Assembly (NCBI RefSeq): GCF_033898525.1
Contig: NZ_JAXAFJ010000013.1
Location: 1 to 64,000 of the forward strand
Direction of reading: 5' to 3'
DNA from: Flaviflagellibacter rhizophilus
GTDB lineage: Bacteria; Pseudomonadota; Alphaproteobacteria; Rhizobiales; Methylopilaceae
Length of the DNA: 64,000 nucleotides
The translations under genes were made by a program, and so were the position numbers. A model generated the notes under the pieces. The model was given only the letters and a program-made list of their open reading frames with translations. It had not been told where the DNA came from and ran no database searches. Positions 24,240 to 31,805 of this stretch are shown piece by piece. Position 1 is the first letter of the stretch; each line of letters begins with the position of its first letter.

Positions 24240-25553
24240 ATGACCGACTTCTCTCCCCGTGAGATCGTTTCCGAACTCGACCGCTTCATCGTCGGCCAGA
24301 ACAAGGCCAAGCGTGCCGTCGCCATTGCGCTGCGCAACCGCTGGCGCCGGCAACAGCTCGAAGAAGGGCTGCGCGAGGAGGTGCTGCCCAAGAACATCCT
24401 GATGATCGGCCCCACCGGTGTCGGCAAGACGGAGATCTCACGCCGCCTGGCCAAGCTGGCCAATGCGCCGTTCCTCAAGGTCGAAGCCACGAAGTTCACC
24501 GAAGTCGGCTATGTCGGCCGCGACGTGGAGCAGATCGTGCGCGACCTCGTGGAGGTCGGCATCACGCTGACCCGCGAGACACGGCGCAAGGACGTGCAGG
24601 CGAGGGCGGAGCAGGCCGCCGAGGAGCGCGTGCTCGATGCCCTTGTCGGTCCGGGTTCAGGCGCGGCGACGCGCGAGAGCTTCCGCCGCAAGCTTCGCAG
24701 CGGCGAGCTGGACGACAAGGAGATCGAGATCGAGACCACCTCCGCTCCGGGAGGCGGCATGCCCAGCTTCGACATCCCCGGAATGCCGCCGGGCGGGCAG
24801 ATCGGCGTGATGTCGCTCGGCGACATCTTCGGCAAGCTTGGCGCCGGCCAGAAGCGCACGCGGCGGGTGACGGTGCGCGAGAGCCATGGTCTCCTGCTGA
24901 ACGAGGAATCCGACAAGCTGCTCGACAACGAGCAGGTGGTGCAGGAGGCGATCCGTGCCGTCGAGCAGAACGGCATCGTGTTCCTGGACGAGATCGACAA
25001 GATCGCGGTGCGCGAGGGCCGGCAGGGCGGCGATGTCTCGCGGGAGGGCGTGCAGCGCGATCTCCTGCCGCTGATCGAAGGGACCACCGTCGCCACCAAG
25101 CACGGCGCGGTGAAGACCGACCACATCCTCTTCATCGCCTCTGGCGCGTTCCACGTCTCGAAGCCCTCCGACCTGCTGCCGGAGCTTCAGGGGCGGTTGC
25201 CGATCCGGGTGGAGCTGGAGCCGCTGACGCGTTCGGACTTCCGGCGCATCCTGACGGAGACGGAGGCAAGCTTGATCCGCCAGACGGTGGCGCTGATGCG
25301 CACCGAAGGCGTGACGGTAGACTTTACCGATGACGGCATCGACGCCATCGCCGACGTGGCGGCGGAGGTGAACGGCAGCGTGGAGAATATCGGCGCGCGG
25401 CGTCTCTCCACCGTGCTGGAGCGGGTGCTGGACGAAATCTCCTTCACCGCCACGGATCGCAGCGGGGAGACAGTTGTCATCGATGACGGCTATGTCCGCT
25501 CGCGCATCGGGGATCTTGCGAAGAACGCGGATCTGTCCCGCTTCGTACTTTAG
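24240..25553 (+). CDS. hslU: ATP-dependent protease ATPase subunit HslU
   Basis: A 437-residue AAA+ unfoldase for HslV. Walker A GPTGVGKT is at 57-64 and Walker B FLDEIDK at about 249-255. The variable intermediate domain occupies about 110-235. The C-terminus ends in NADLSRFVL, the tail that inserts into HslV pockets. It is cotranscribed with hslV. In many Rhizobiales an acetyltransferase gene separates the two; it is absent here. Confidence 0.97.
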   Translation: MTDFSPREIVSELDRFIVGQNKAKRAVAIALRNRWRRQQLEEGLREEVLPKNILMIGPTGVGKTEISRRLAKLANAPFLKVEATKFTEVGYVGRDVEQIVRDLVEVGITLTRETRRKDVQARAEQAAEERVLDALVGPGSGAATRESFRRKLRSGELDDKEIEIETTSAPGGGMPSFDIPGMPPGGQIGVMSLGDIFGKLGAGQKRTRRVTVRESHGLLLNEESDKLLDNEQVVQEAIRAVEQNGIVFLDEIDKIAVREGRQGGDVSREGVQRDLLPLIEGTTVATKHGAVKTDHILFIASGAFHVSKPSDLLPELQGRLPIRVELEPLTRSDFRRILTETEASLIRQTVALMRTEGVTVDFTDDGIDAIADVAAEVNGSVENIGARRLSTVLERVLDEISFTATDRSGETVVIDDGYVRSRIGDLAKNADLSRFVL

Positions 25554-25592
25554 GCGGTACACGGAACATGACGCCGGGCTGGCGCGTCTAGC

Positions 25593-25604
25593 CTTTACGT
25601 AAAG
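25593..25604. promoter_or_regulatory. 12-bp perfect palindrome before a tiny ORF
   Basis: CTTTACGTAAAG is a perfect palindrome lying 40 bp after hslU and directly before the ribosome binding site (25604-25610) of the tiny ORF at 25616. It could be a repressor operator or a short RNA stem. No named family consensus is claimed. Confidence 0.4.
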
Positions 25605-25615
25605 GGAAGGCTTCC

Positions 25616-25702
25616 ATGCTCAAGATCTTGCTCGGCGTCATCGTGTTCATCTTCATCGTCGGCCTTCTCGTGATTACCGGCGTCCTGAAGCTGATCTTCT
25701 AA
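25616..25702 (+). CDS. Putative 28-residue membrane miniprotein
   Basis: ATG at 25616 is preceded by GGGAAGG with a 5-nt spacer and starts a 28-codon frame ending TAA. Apart from three lysines, the sequence is almost entirely hydrophobic (LLGVIVFIFIVGLLVITGV), a single transmembrane helix with Lys at both ends. It follows hslU by 62 bp and its stop overlaps the convergent smr stop. Composition, ribosome binding site and clean boundaries make translation likely; the family is not recognised. It is too short for ordinary gene callers. Confidence 0.55.
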   Translation: MLKILLGVIVFIFIVGLLVITGVLKLIF

Positions 25703-26265
25703 GCGGTTCCGCGCGTCCGGCGGATGCGCACATAAAGAGCGCCCGCTCCGCCGTGGGCGGGCGACGCTTCCGAGAAGCCGAGCACGACATCGCGCATGCC
25801 CGGCTCCGAAAGCCAGGATGGGACGTGGCGGCGCAGAACGCCACGTTCGTCGAACAGGGGGCGATCCCCGGCAGGGGCGCCCTTCCCGGTGATGACCAGC
25901 ACAACGCGAGCGCCGCGTGCCTGCGCGCCGTGGATGAAGCTGCGCAGCCGCGCGTGAGCCTCATCCTGCCGCAGCCCGTGCAGATCGATCCGCGCATCGA
26001 CTTCGCCGCCACGCCGCAGATTGCGGGCGATCTTCGGTTCGATCGGTGCGAGTGGCCGTACCGGCGGTTTGGAGGGCAGGGGCTTAGGCGCCGGCTGGAT
26101 CCCCACCTTTCCCTTCGGCTTCTCCGAAGGTGGGGTCGGTTCGGCCGCAAGCACGGGCGTCTGTTCCGGCCGCTTGAACTTGCGGTGCCGCAACGGCGTG
26201 ACGGATTTCACCACCACGTCCCAAAGTTCGCGCTCCTCTCCGGTGAGATCGCGTCGGCGCTTCAT
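25699..26265 (-). CDS. Smr/MutS2-domain protein
   Basis: A 188-residue protein with a basic, proline-rich N-terminal half (about 1-85) and a C-terminal Smr domain (about 90-180). The domain hallmarks are IDLHGLRQDEA and the VLVITGKG segment. Smr domains are nicking endonucleases acting on DNA or RNA, including collided-ribosome mRNA; the bacterial stand-alone proteins are little studied. The ATG overlaps the mltA stop (ATGA). Its own stop shares CTA/TAA bases with the convergent tiny ORF. Confidence 0.88.
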   Translation of the reverse strand: MKRRRDLTGEERELWDVVVKSVTPLRHRKFKRPEQTPVLAAEPTPPSEKPKGKVGIQPAPKPLPSKPPVRPLAPIEPKIARNLRRGGEVDARIDLHGLRQDEAHARLRSFIHGAQARGARVVLVITGKGAPAGDRPLFDERGVLRRHVPSWLSEPGMRDVVLGFSEASPAHGGAGALYVRIRRTRGTA

Positions 26266-27344
26266 GGCTTGGCGCCTTTCGGCAACAAGACCACGAAGTC
26301 GCCCGAATGCTTCAGCAGGCCGGCCACCGCGCCGGCTGCCTCGCCCGTGCCCGTGAAGATATCCGCGCGAGCCGCGCCCTTGATGGCGGCTCCCGTGTCC
26401 TGCGCGATCGTCAGCCGCCGGAACGGCCTCTCACCGCCGCCCGCCTGTGGCATATCGGTGGACACCCAGACGGGAAGACCAAGAGTCCAGGCGCTGCGGT
26501 CCACCGCAAGGCTGTGTTCTGGCACGAGCGGAACACCCGCCGCGCCGACCGGTCCGCCGGCCGTGCGATCATCGCGCCTGAAGAAGATGTAGGAGCGGTT
26601 CTGCCTCAGGACTGACGCCGCTTCGCTCCGGTTTGCCGAAAGCCAGGCACGTATGGTCTGCATGCTGACCTGATCGAGCGTCAGCGCGCCACGATCCACC
26701 AGAACCTTGCCGATGGCGGTGTAGGGGAGCCCGTTTCGTCCCGCAAAGGCCACCCACATCCCCGATCCGTCATCGAGGCGGATGCGCGCCGAACCCTGGA
26801 TGTGCACCAGGAATGCGTCGACGGGATCCAGCCAAACCAGGGCGGTGGCAAGCCCCTTCAGAGCTCCATCTTCTATTGCTGCGCGGTCCGGAGCAGGGCT
26901 CGGCATCCGCTTCGGCATCGAAAGAAGGGGCGCGGAATGCTGCGCATCCGGTCGCCGCGCACCTTCGAATTCGGGTTCGAAATAGCCGGTGAAAAAGGCG
27001 TTCCCCGTGGTGGGAGCAACCCTGTGGGGCGTGAACCGGGCTTCGAAGAAAGCTCGCGCCTGCGCGCTTGTGGGGTTCACCAGACGCCGGGCTTCTGTGC
27101 AGGACAGGGCCAGTGCAGATGCCGTTGCGGCACTCCTCGTGCGGTCGGGCTTTCCGCAACTGGCGAGGAAAGCTGCAAAAGGCCTGCGGAAATCCTCGGT
27201 TCGCCAATCCGCGAGGTCGGAGAAGCCGAGCGGTTCGAGACGGGCCCCACGCACCTCCTGCGCCACGGCTCCGACCAGCATCGTCAGGAGAAGGAAGACG
27301 GCACCTGCAAGCGCAGATGCGCCATGCCCCCGTCCTTGCCTCAC
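26262..27344 (-). CDS. mltA: Membrane-bound lytic murein transglycosylase A
   Basis: A 360-residue murein hydrolase forming 1,6-anhydro ends in peptidoglycan. An N-terminal hydrophobic segment (about 10-28) is a signal or anchor with no lipobox cysteine. The MltA domain follows (FFTGYFEPEFEGA, VHIQGSARIRL), then the 3D domain with the catalytic region ADIFTGTG. The start is GTG at 27342-27344, overlapping the tim44-like stop (GTGA). Order tim44-mltA-smr is standard in Rhizobiales. Confidence 0.93.
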   Translation of the reverse strand: MRQGRGHGASALAGAVFLLLTMLVGAVAQEVRGARLEPLGFSDLADWRTEDFRRPFAAFLASCGKPDRTRSAATASALALSCTEARRLVNPTSAQARAFFEARFTPHRVAPTTGNAFFTGYFEPEFEGARRPDAQHSAPLLSMPKRMPSPAPDRAAIEDGALKGLATALVWLDPVDAFLVHIQGSARIRLDDGSGMWVAFAGRNGLPYTAIGKVLVDRGALTLDQVSMQTIRAWLSANRSEAASVLRQNRSYIFFRRDDRTAGGPVGAAGVPLVPEHSLAVDRSAWTLGLPVWVSTDMPQAGGGERPFRRLTIAQDTGAAIKGAARADIFTGTGEAAGAVAGLLKHSGDFVVLLPKGAKP

Positions 27345-28045
27345 GCGGCCTCGGTCCGGACCAGCTTCCAGTTCGGATCGCGCGAGGTGACATCACGTGC
27401 AAACGTCCAGTGATCGACCACCTCGGTGACGGTCTCGGCATTGCCGTCGATCACGGCGCCGCTCTTGTCGCGCGTCGCGGTAATCAATTGCGACACGAAC
27501 CGCACTGCGATCTGCGCCATGTTGCCGGCCAACTCCGCTTCCTGGATCTCCGGCTTGCCCACGGAGACGAAATTGCTGTCCATCACCTCGCCGCGCCGTT
27601 CACGGTCGGCGATGGCAGCGGCAAAGCTTTCGTAGACATCCTTGGCCAGCAGCATTTTCAGCTGCCTGGTATCGCCCTTCGCGAACGAAGTGACGATCAT
27701 CTCGTAGGCGGCACGGGCACCTTCCACGAAGGACAGGCCGTCGAAGGAAGGGTCACGTGCCTTGATCTCATCGAGTCCCGCCTCGACAGGCGAGCCCTCA
27801 GGGACGACGCCCTTCCAGCGCTTGGAGGGATCCACCACCGGTTCAGGAGGGATCTCGCTTCCGGCGGTGGGCAGGCGCACCACGTTTTCGTTGGCGCTTG
27901 TCTCGGGCGGGGCGTCGCGCCGTGCAGCGCGTTCAGGCGGCCGCTCGTTTCCGGTCCGGGTTCCAAGAACCGATCTCAGACGCAGAATGATGAAGACCGC
28001 CAGGACCAGGAATATTACGGTATAGATGTCGAACACTTCGCTCAC
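27341..28045 (-). CDS. Tim44/TimA domain protein
   Basis: A 234-residue protein with an N-terminal transmembrane helix (about 7-24), a disordered charged linker (25-90) and a C-terminal Tim44-like domain (about 95-230, with GARAAYEMIVTSFAKGD and DHWTFARDV). It is the bacterial relative of mitochondrial Tim44. A bacterial role in membrane protein transport is suspected but not defined. It precedes mltA with a 4-nt overlap and is divergent from secB over 190 bp. Confidence 0.9.
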   Translation of the reverse strand: MSEVFDIYTVIFLVLAVFIILRLRSVLGTRTGNERPPERAARRDAPPETSANENVVRLPTAGSEIPPEPVVDPSKRWKGVVPEGSPVEAGLDEIKARDPSFDGLSFVEGARAAYEMIVTSFAKGDTRQLKMLLAKDVYESFAAAIADRERRGEVMDSNFVSVGKPEIQEAELAGNMAQIAVRFVSQLITATRDKSGAVIDGNAETVTEVVDHWTFARDVTSRDPNWKLVRTEAA

Positions 28046-28235
28046 TGACCTAGAACGGGGCGCGGCATTGCCGGATGGATATAAGCACCGGCCGGTCGAC
28101 GGCCAGTGCTCATCCTGTCCAGAGCCTCACATCTTAGAGCACGGGCCGTGCGGAGCCGTCCACCCGTGCTTGCCCGGTGCCGGGAGCCCGTGTTAGCTGC
28201 GCCCCACCAGCCAAGCACCGAGACAGGACATCACA

Positions 28236-28727
28236 ATGGCGACCAACGGCGCACCCGGGGAAGCAGCGACGGCAGTTCCATCGCTCGCGGTTCTTGCTCA
28301 GTACGTGAAGGATTTCTCGTTCGAGAATCCGGCAGCTCCACGCTCGCTGCGAGCCGGCGGTCAGAACCCGAACATTCAGGTGAATGTGAACGTCAATGCG
28401 CGGGGCATGTCCGAAACGGATGTCGAAGTCGAGGTGAAGATCGACGGCCAGGCCGGCGAGGGTGCCGACACGGTGTTCCGCTTCGACGTGGTGTATGCCG
28501 GCGTGTTCCGCATCGAGGGTGTGCCCGCGGAAAGCCGGATGCCGATCGTCCTGATCGAATGCCCGCGCCTGCTGTTTCCCTTCGTGCGGCAGATCATCGC
28601 CGATGCGGTCCGCAACGGTGGTTTCCCGCCGCTGATGCTGGATCCGATCGATTTCGCAGCGCTCTACCGCCAGCGTTTGAGTGAGCAGGCGGCTGCGTCC
28701 ATTCCCGAAGGCGCGGTTCTCAGCTGA
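28236..28727 (+). CDS. secB: Protein-export chaperone SecB
   Basis: A 163-residue cytosolic chaperone that keeps preproteins unfolded and hands them to SecA. The signature region is YVKDFSFENP near the N-terminus, INVNVNARGMSETDVEVEV-like central strands, and LIECPRLLFPFVRQIIAD. The ATG at 28236 has AGGA spaced 7 nt. Its stop abuts the convergent dnaQ stop without a spacer. The fxsA gene often found between tim44 and secB is missing. Confidence 0.96.
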   Translation: MATNGAPGEAATAVPSLAVLAQYVKDFSFENPAAPRSLRAGGQNPNIQVNVNVNARGMSETDVEVEVKIDGQAGEGADTVFRFDVVYAGVFRIEGVPAESRMPIVLIECPRLLFPFVRQIIADAVRNGGFPPLMLDPIDFAALYRQRLSEQAAASIPEGAVLS

Positions 28728-29438
28728 TCATTCGGCGGCGTTGCTGACAGGCTCCGCATAGGCGCTCCACAAGGCCTTGTCGCCCATGGTGGCGACAAAG
28801 GCCGCGTGGGCTGCCAGATCCTCAGAATCGAGCCGCGGTGCAAGCGGCACGGGGCGGGCACGGATCGCTTCCGCCTGCCCACCCGTCATACGACGCGCAT
28901 CGACAGCCAGTCCGAGAACAGCCTGCCGGCCGCCCATCAGTTCCGCATAAACCTCGGCCAGCAATTCGGCGTCGAGCAGCGCTCCATGCTTCGTGCGGTG
29001 CGAATTGTTGATGCCGTAACGCGTGCAGAGATCGTCCAGCCGATTGGACGCGAAGCCGTGTTTGCGACGGGCAAGCGCGAGCGTGTCGATCATCCGGTCC
29101 AGCGACAGCGGCGGCTTGCCGCAACGGCCAAGTTCCGCGTTCAGGAAGCCGAAGTCGAAGGTCGCGTTGTGGGCAATCAGCTTCGAATCGTCGCCGACAA
29201 AGGCCAGGAACTCGTCCACGATCTCGTGGAAGCATTTGTGCCCGGCCAGGAACTCCGTCGACAGTCCGTGAACGCGAAACGCATCCTCCGGCATGTCGCG
29301 TTCCGGGTTGATGTAGACGTGGTAGACCTGCCCCGTCGGGATCATGTTCAGGATCTCGATGCAGCCGATCTCCACCACGCGGTCGCCCTTGTGGCACTCA
29401 AGTCCGGTCGTCTCGGTGTCGAAGATGATCGCGCGCAC
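28728..29438 (-). CDS. dnaQ: DNA polymerase III epsilon subunit
   Basis: A 236-residue 3'-5' proofreading exonuclease. Exo I is FDTETTG (6-12), Exo II is in IAHNATFDFGFL and Exo III epsilon carries HGALLDAELL; all acidic metal ligands and the catalytic His are there. The start is GTG at 29436-29438 with AGGAGG spaced 9 nt. It follows coaE by 14 bp on the same strand. HolA, another pol III subunit, is at 40.6 kb. Confidence 0.96.
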   Translation of the reverse strand: MRAIIFDTETTGLECHKGDRVVEIGCIEILNMIPTGQVYHVYINPERDMPEDAFRVHGLSTEFLAGHKCFHEIVDEFLAFVGDDSKLIAHNATFDFGFLNAELGRCGKPPLSLDRMIDTLALARRKHGFASNRLDDLCTRYGINNSHRTKHGALLDAELLAEVYAELMGGRQAVLGLAVDARRMTGGQAEAIRARPVPLAPRLDSEDLAAHAAFVATMGDKALWSAYAEPVSNAAE

Positions 29439-29452
29439 TGGATGCCGCCTCC

Positions 29453-30058
29453 TCAGCCTTCCTTAGCATTGTCGGGCGTGGCGCTGAATTGCCCGATGAT
29501 CTCCTGCACAGCTTTGCGCGTGTCCTCGAGCGATGTGCCTGTGTCGATGACGATGTCGGCTTTCGCGCGCTTCTCTTCATCGGGCATCTGCCGCGCAAGG
29601 ATCGCTTCGAACGTCTCCGCCGTCATGCCGTGACGTGCCAGTACCCGCGCCCGCTGCACATCGGCGGGAGCCGAAACGACGGCCACCACATCGCACCGGT
29701 CGGCATCGACGCCCTCCAGCAGGAGCGGAATGTCGAGCACCGCCAAAGCGTGGCCATCGACCTGTGCCTTTGCGATGAACCGCGCTTCCGCCTCACGGAC
29801 GAGCGGATGAACTATGGCTTCCAGCCTGCGCAATGCGTCTGTTTTGCCGAACACGGCCCGCGACAAGGCTTTCCGGTCCACCACTCCGTCGCGGACCGTT
29901 CCAGGGAACGCCTCCTCGATCAAGGGCGCCGCTGCACCTGAGTAAAGCTCATGGACGGCGGCATCCGCCTCGAACACCGGGACACCTTCGGCCCGGAACA
30001 TGGCGGACACGGTGGACTTGCCCATGCCGATGGACCCGGTCAGGCCAAGCACGATCAT
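29453..30058 (-). CDS. coaE: Dephospho-CoA kinase
   Basis: A 201-residue P-loop kinase for the last step of coenzyme A synthesis. Walker A GLTGSIGMGKS is at 5-15, and the LDIPLLLE segment and DIVIDTGTS end are typical. The ATG at 30058 overlaps the aroE TGA (ATGA); the upstream extension of the frame runs inside aroE and is rejected. It precedes dnaQ in the maf-aroE-coaE-dnaQ operon. Confidence 0.96.
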   Translation of the reverse strand: MIVLGLTGSIGMGKSTVSAMFRAEGVPVFEADAAVHELYSGAAAPLIEEAFPGTVRDGVVDRKALSRAVFGKTDALRRLEAIVHPLVREAEARFIAKAQVDGHALAVLDIPLLLEGVDADRCDVVAVVSAPADVQRARVLARHGMTAETFEAILARQMPDEEKRAKADIVIDTGTSLEDTRKAVQEIIGQFSATPDNAKEG

Positions 30059-30903
30059 GGCAGGGCCGACCGGATGTCGGCTTCCACCAGCGATCGCAGC
30101 CTGGGGTCCACTGCGGGCCTTGTCCCGAACCATCGCTCGAAGCCCGGCACGGCCTGATGCAGGAGCATGCCCAAGCCTTCCGCGGTCCGGTGCCCGCGCA
30201 TCGCAGCCTGCCGGAGAAGATCGGTTTCGAGAGGCACATAGACGATGTCGCTGACGACGGCGTCCAGCGGCAGGGCATCGAGGTCGAGGTCGAGCGGGTC
30301 CTTGCCTGTCATGCCGAGGCTGGTGGCATTCGCGAGGAGGGTGGCATCGGCCATCGCCGGACCCGCTTCATCCAGCGGCCTTGCCTGCACAACCCCGCCG
30401 ATATCGCCAGCAAGCGCGATGGCGCGATCCAGCGAGCGGTTCAACAGCGTGATACGTTCCGCACCGCGTCCGGCGAGCCCGTAGGCCAGCGCACGTGCAG
30501 CACCGCCCGCACCAAGAACGACCGCGCGCAGGGGCGCCTTGTCCCAGCCGGGCACCAGCTCATCCAGATTGGACAGGAAGCCCCTGGCATCCGTGTTGTC
30601 GCCGACCAGCCGGCCATCGTCATCACGCCACACCGTGTTGACCGCGCCGATAGCCCGGGCGGTCTCGGTGATCTCATCGAGATGGGACATCACCGCCTCC
30701 TTGTGAGGCACGGTGACGTTGCATCCCCGAAACTCCCCGGAGCGGACCCGTTGCATGAAGGCCCCCAGATCGTCGGGATGAACGGCTGTTTTCCCGTAGC
30801 TGCCGGCGATGCCGTGCTGCGCCAGCCAATAGCCATGGATCATCGGCGAACGAGAGTGGGCGATGGGCCAGCCGATGACGCAGGCACGTGGTGCGTCGGT
30901 CAT
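30055..30903 (-). CDS. aroE: Shikimate dehydrogenase
   Basis: A 282-residue NADP-dependent enzyme of aromatic amino acid synthesis. The catalytic lysine is K68 in NVTVPHKEA and the catalytic aspartate D105 in GDNTDARGF; the nucleotide loop is VLGAGGAARA. The ATG at 30903 overlaps the maf stop (ATGA). A substrate-binding WPIAHSRSP motif is at the N-terminus. It is the second gene of maf-aroE-coaE-dnaQ. Confidence 0.96.
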   Translation of the reverse strand: MTDAPRACVIGWPIAHSRSPMIHGYWLAQHGIAGSYGKTAVHPDDLGAFMQRVRSGEFRGCNVTVPHKEAVMSHLDEITETARAIGAVNTVWRDDDGRLVGDNTDARGFLSNLDELVPGWDKAPLRAVVLGAGGAARALAYGLAGRGAERITLLNRSLDRAIALAGDIGGVVQARPLDEAGPAMADATLLANATSLGMTGKDPLDLDLDALPLDAVVSDIVYVPLETDLLRQAAMRGHRTAEGLGMLLHQAVPGFERWFGTRPAVDPRLRSLVEADIRSALP

Positions 30904-31529
30904 CCAAGGATCATCCCGCGCCGACGGAGGCATTCGAGCATGGGCAGGAGAGGCAGCCCCAGGATGGTGAAGTGGTTGCCTTCGATCCGCGAGAACAGAT
31001 GCACGCCGGCGCCTTCGAGCTGGTATCCACCGACACTGGTGCGGATCGCGTCGCCCGCCACCGCGATGTAGCGGTCGAGGAATTCCTCGCTGAAGGGGCG
31101 CATCTCGAGCCTGGCGTCATCCACGACGCGCTCCACCACCTTGCCGTCGACAACAAGGACGGCGGCGGAGATCAACCGGTGTTCCCGGTCGCGCAGCTTC
31201 AGCAATTGCCGGCGGGCCATGTCCAGGCTCTCGGGCTTGTGGAACAGCTCGTTCCCTGCCGCCAGCATCTGGTCGGCGCCGATGACCGGCTGCCCCGGAA
31301 GCGTGGCACTGACATGCACGGCCTTCGCAGACGCGAGTTCCAGCGCCATGGTTTCTGTGCTTGCCCCCGAGGCTTTCAGATCCTGTTCCACTGCACGCTC
31401 GTCGATGCTGGCGGGCTTGCACAGGATAGGAATGCCGGCGGCGCGCAGCATCGAGGCACGCGATGCACTGGCCGAAGCCAGGACGAGCGGCCACGGATCG
31501 ATCCAGAGAGGGTGGGCGAGGTCGCTCAA
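30900..31529 (-). CDS. maf: Maf-family nucleoside triphosphate pyrophosphatase
   Basis: A 209-residue house-cleaning pyrophosphatase for non-canonical nucleotides. LASASASRASML is the phosphate-binding region, followed by DERAVE, VIGADQML and the C-terminal YIAVAGDAIRTSVGGYQLEGAG (in parts). The start appears to be TTG at 31527-31529 without a good ribosome binding site; no ATG or GTG is available nearer than residue 27. It lies beside the probable origin, its start only 4 bp from a CtrA box at 31534, and is divergent from hemE. Confidence 0.9.
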   Translation of the reverse strand: MSDLAHPLWIDPWPLVLASASASRASMLRAAGIPILCKPASIDERAVEQDLKASGASTETMALELASAKAVHVSATLPGQPVIGADQMLAAGNELFHKPESLDMARRQLLKLRDREHRLISAAVLVVDGKVVERVVDDARLEMRPFSEEFLDRYIAVAGDAIRTSVGGYQLEGAGVHLFSRIEGNHFTILGLPLLPMLECLRRRGMILG

Positions 31530-31533
31530 GAAA

Positions 31534-31549
31534 TTAACACTTTGTTAAC
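31534..31549. promoter_or_regulatory. Perfect CtrA-binding box
   Basis: TTAACACTTTGTTAAC matches the full CtrA consensus TTAA-N7-TTAAC exactly. It starts 4 bp upstream of the maf start codon in the probable origin. In Caulobacter, CtrA bound at such boxes represses initiation. It could also control maf. Confidence 0.75.
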
Positions 31550-31675
31550 AGGTAGGGCCGGACCATGTGGACAGTTCGGCGAAGACGGCCGATCTGCCGC
31601 CACTCTGTGGTTTCCCACAATATCTATCAACACCCGTGATGCGGTGGACGTGGTGCGCAGGCTTTCTGTGAACTG

Positions 31676-31684
31676 TGTGGATGA
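31676..31684. promoter_or_regulatory. DnaA-box-like 9-mer
   Basis: TGTGGATGA differs at one position from TGTGGATAA, the complement of the DnaA box TTATCCACA. It is the best match in the maf-hemE gap. Two poorer candidates, TGTGGACAG at 31566 and TTTCCCACA at 31611, have two mismatches each. Confidence 0.55.
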
Positions 31685-31805
31685 CAAGGCATTTGTCATC
31701 GGGAGATGACGCCCGGCGGATGCCGGGGCGGCCTGTGGGTTGCTTGTGGGCGGTTCGGAACACCGCTAAAGAGCCCCCTAACAAACAACTAAAAGAAGAA
31801 AACCA

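Larger units (their letters stand above)
31530..31805. other. Probable chromosomal replication origin (oriC)
   Basis: The 276-bp gap between maf (minus) and hemE (plus) has no gene. It contains a perfect CtrA box (31534-31549), a DnaA-box-like TGTGGATGA (31676-31684, one mismatch), weaker two-mismatch boxes at 31566-31574 and 31611-31619, and an A-rich tract at 31766-31813 that could unwind. In Caulobacter and Sinorhizobium the origin adjoins hemE, and parAB with parS sites lie 3-9 kb away here. Genes on both sides mostly run away from it. Location is well supported by context; firing is inferred. Confidence 0.72.
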
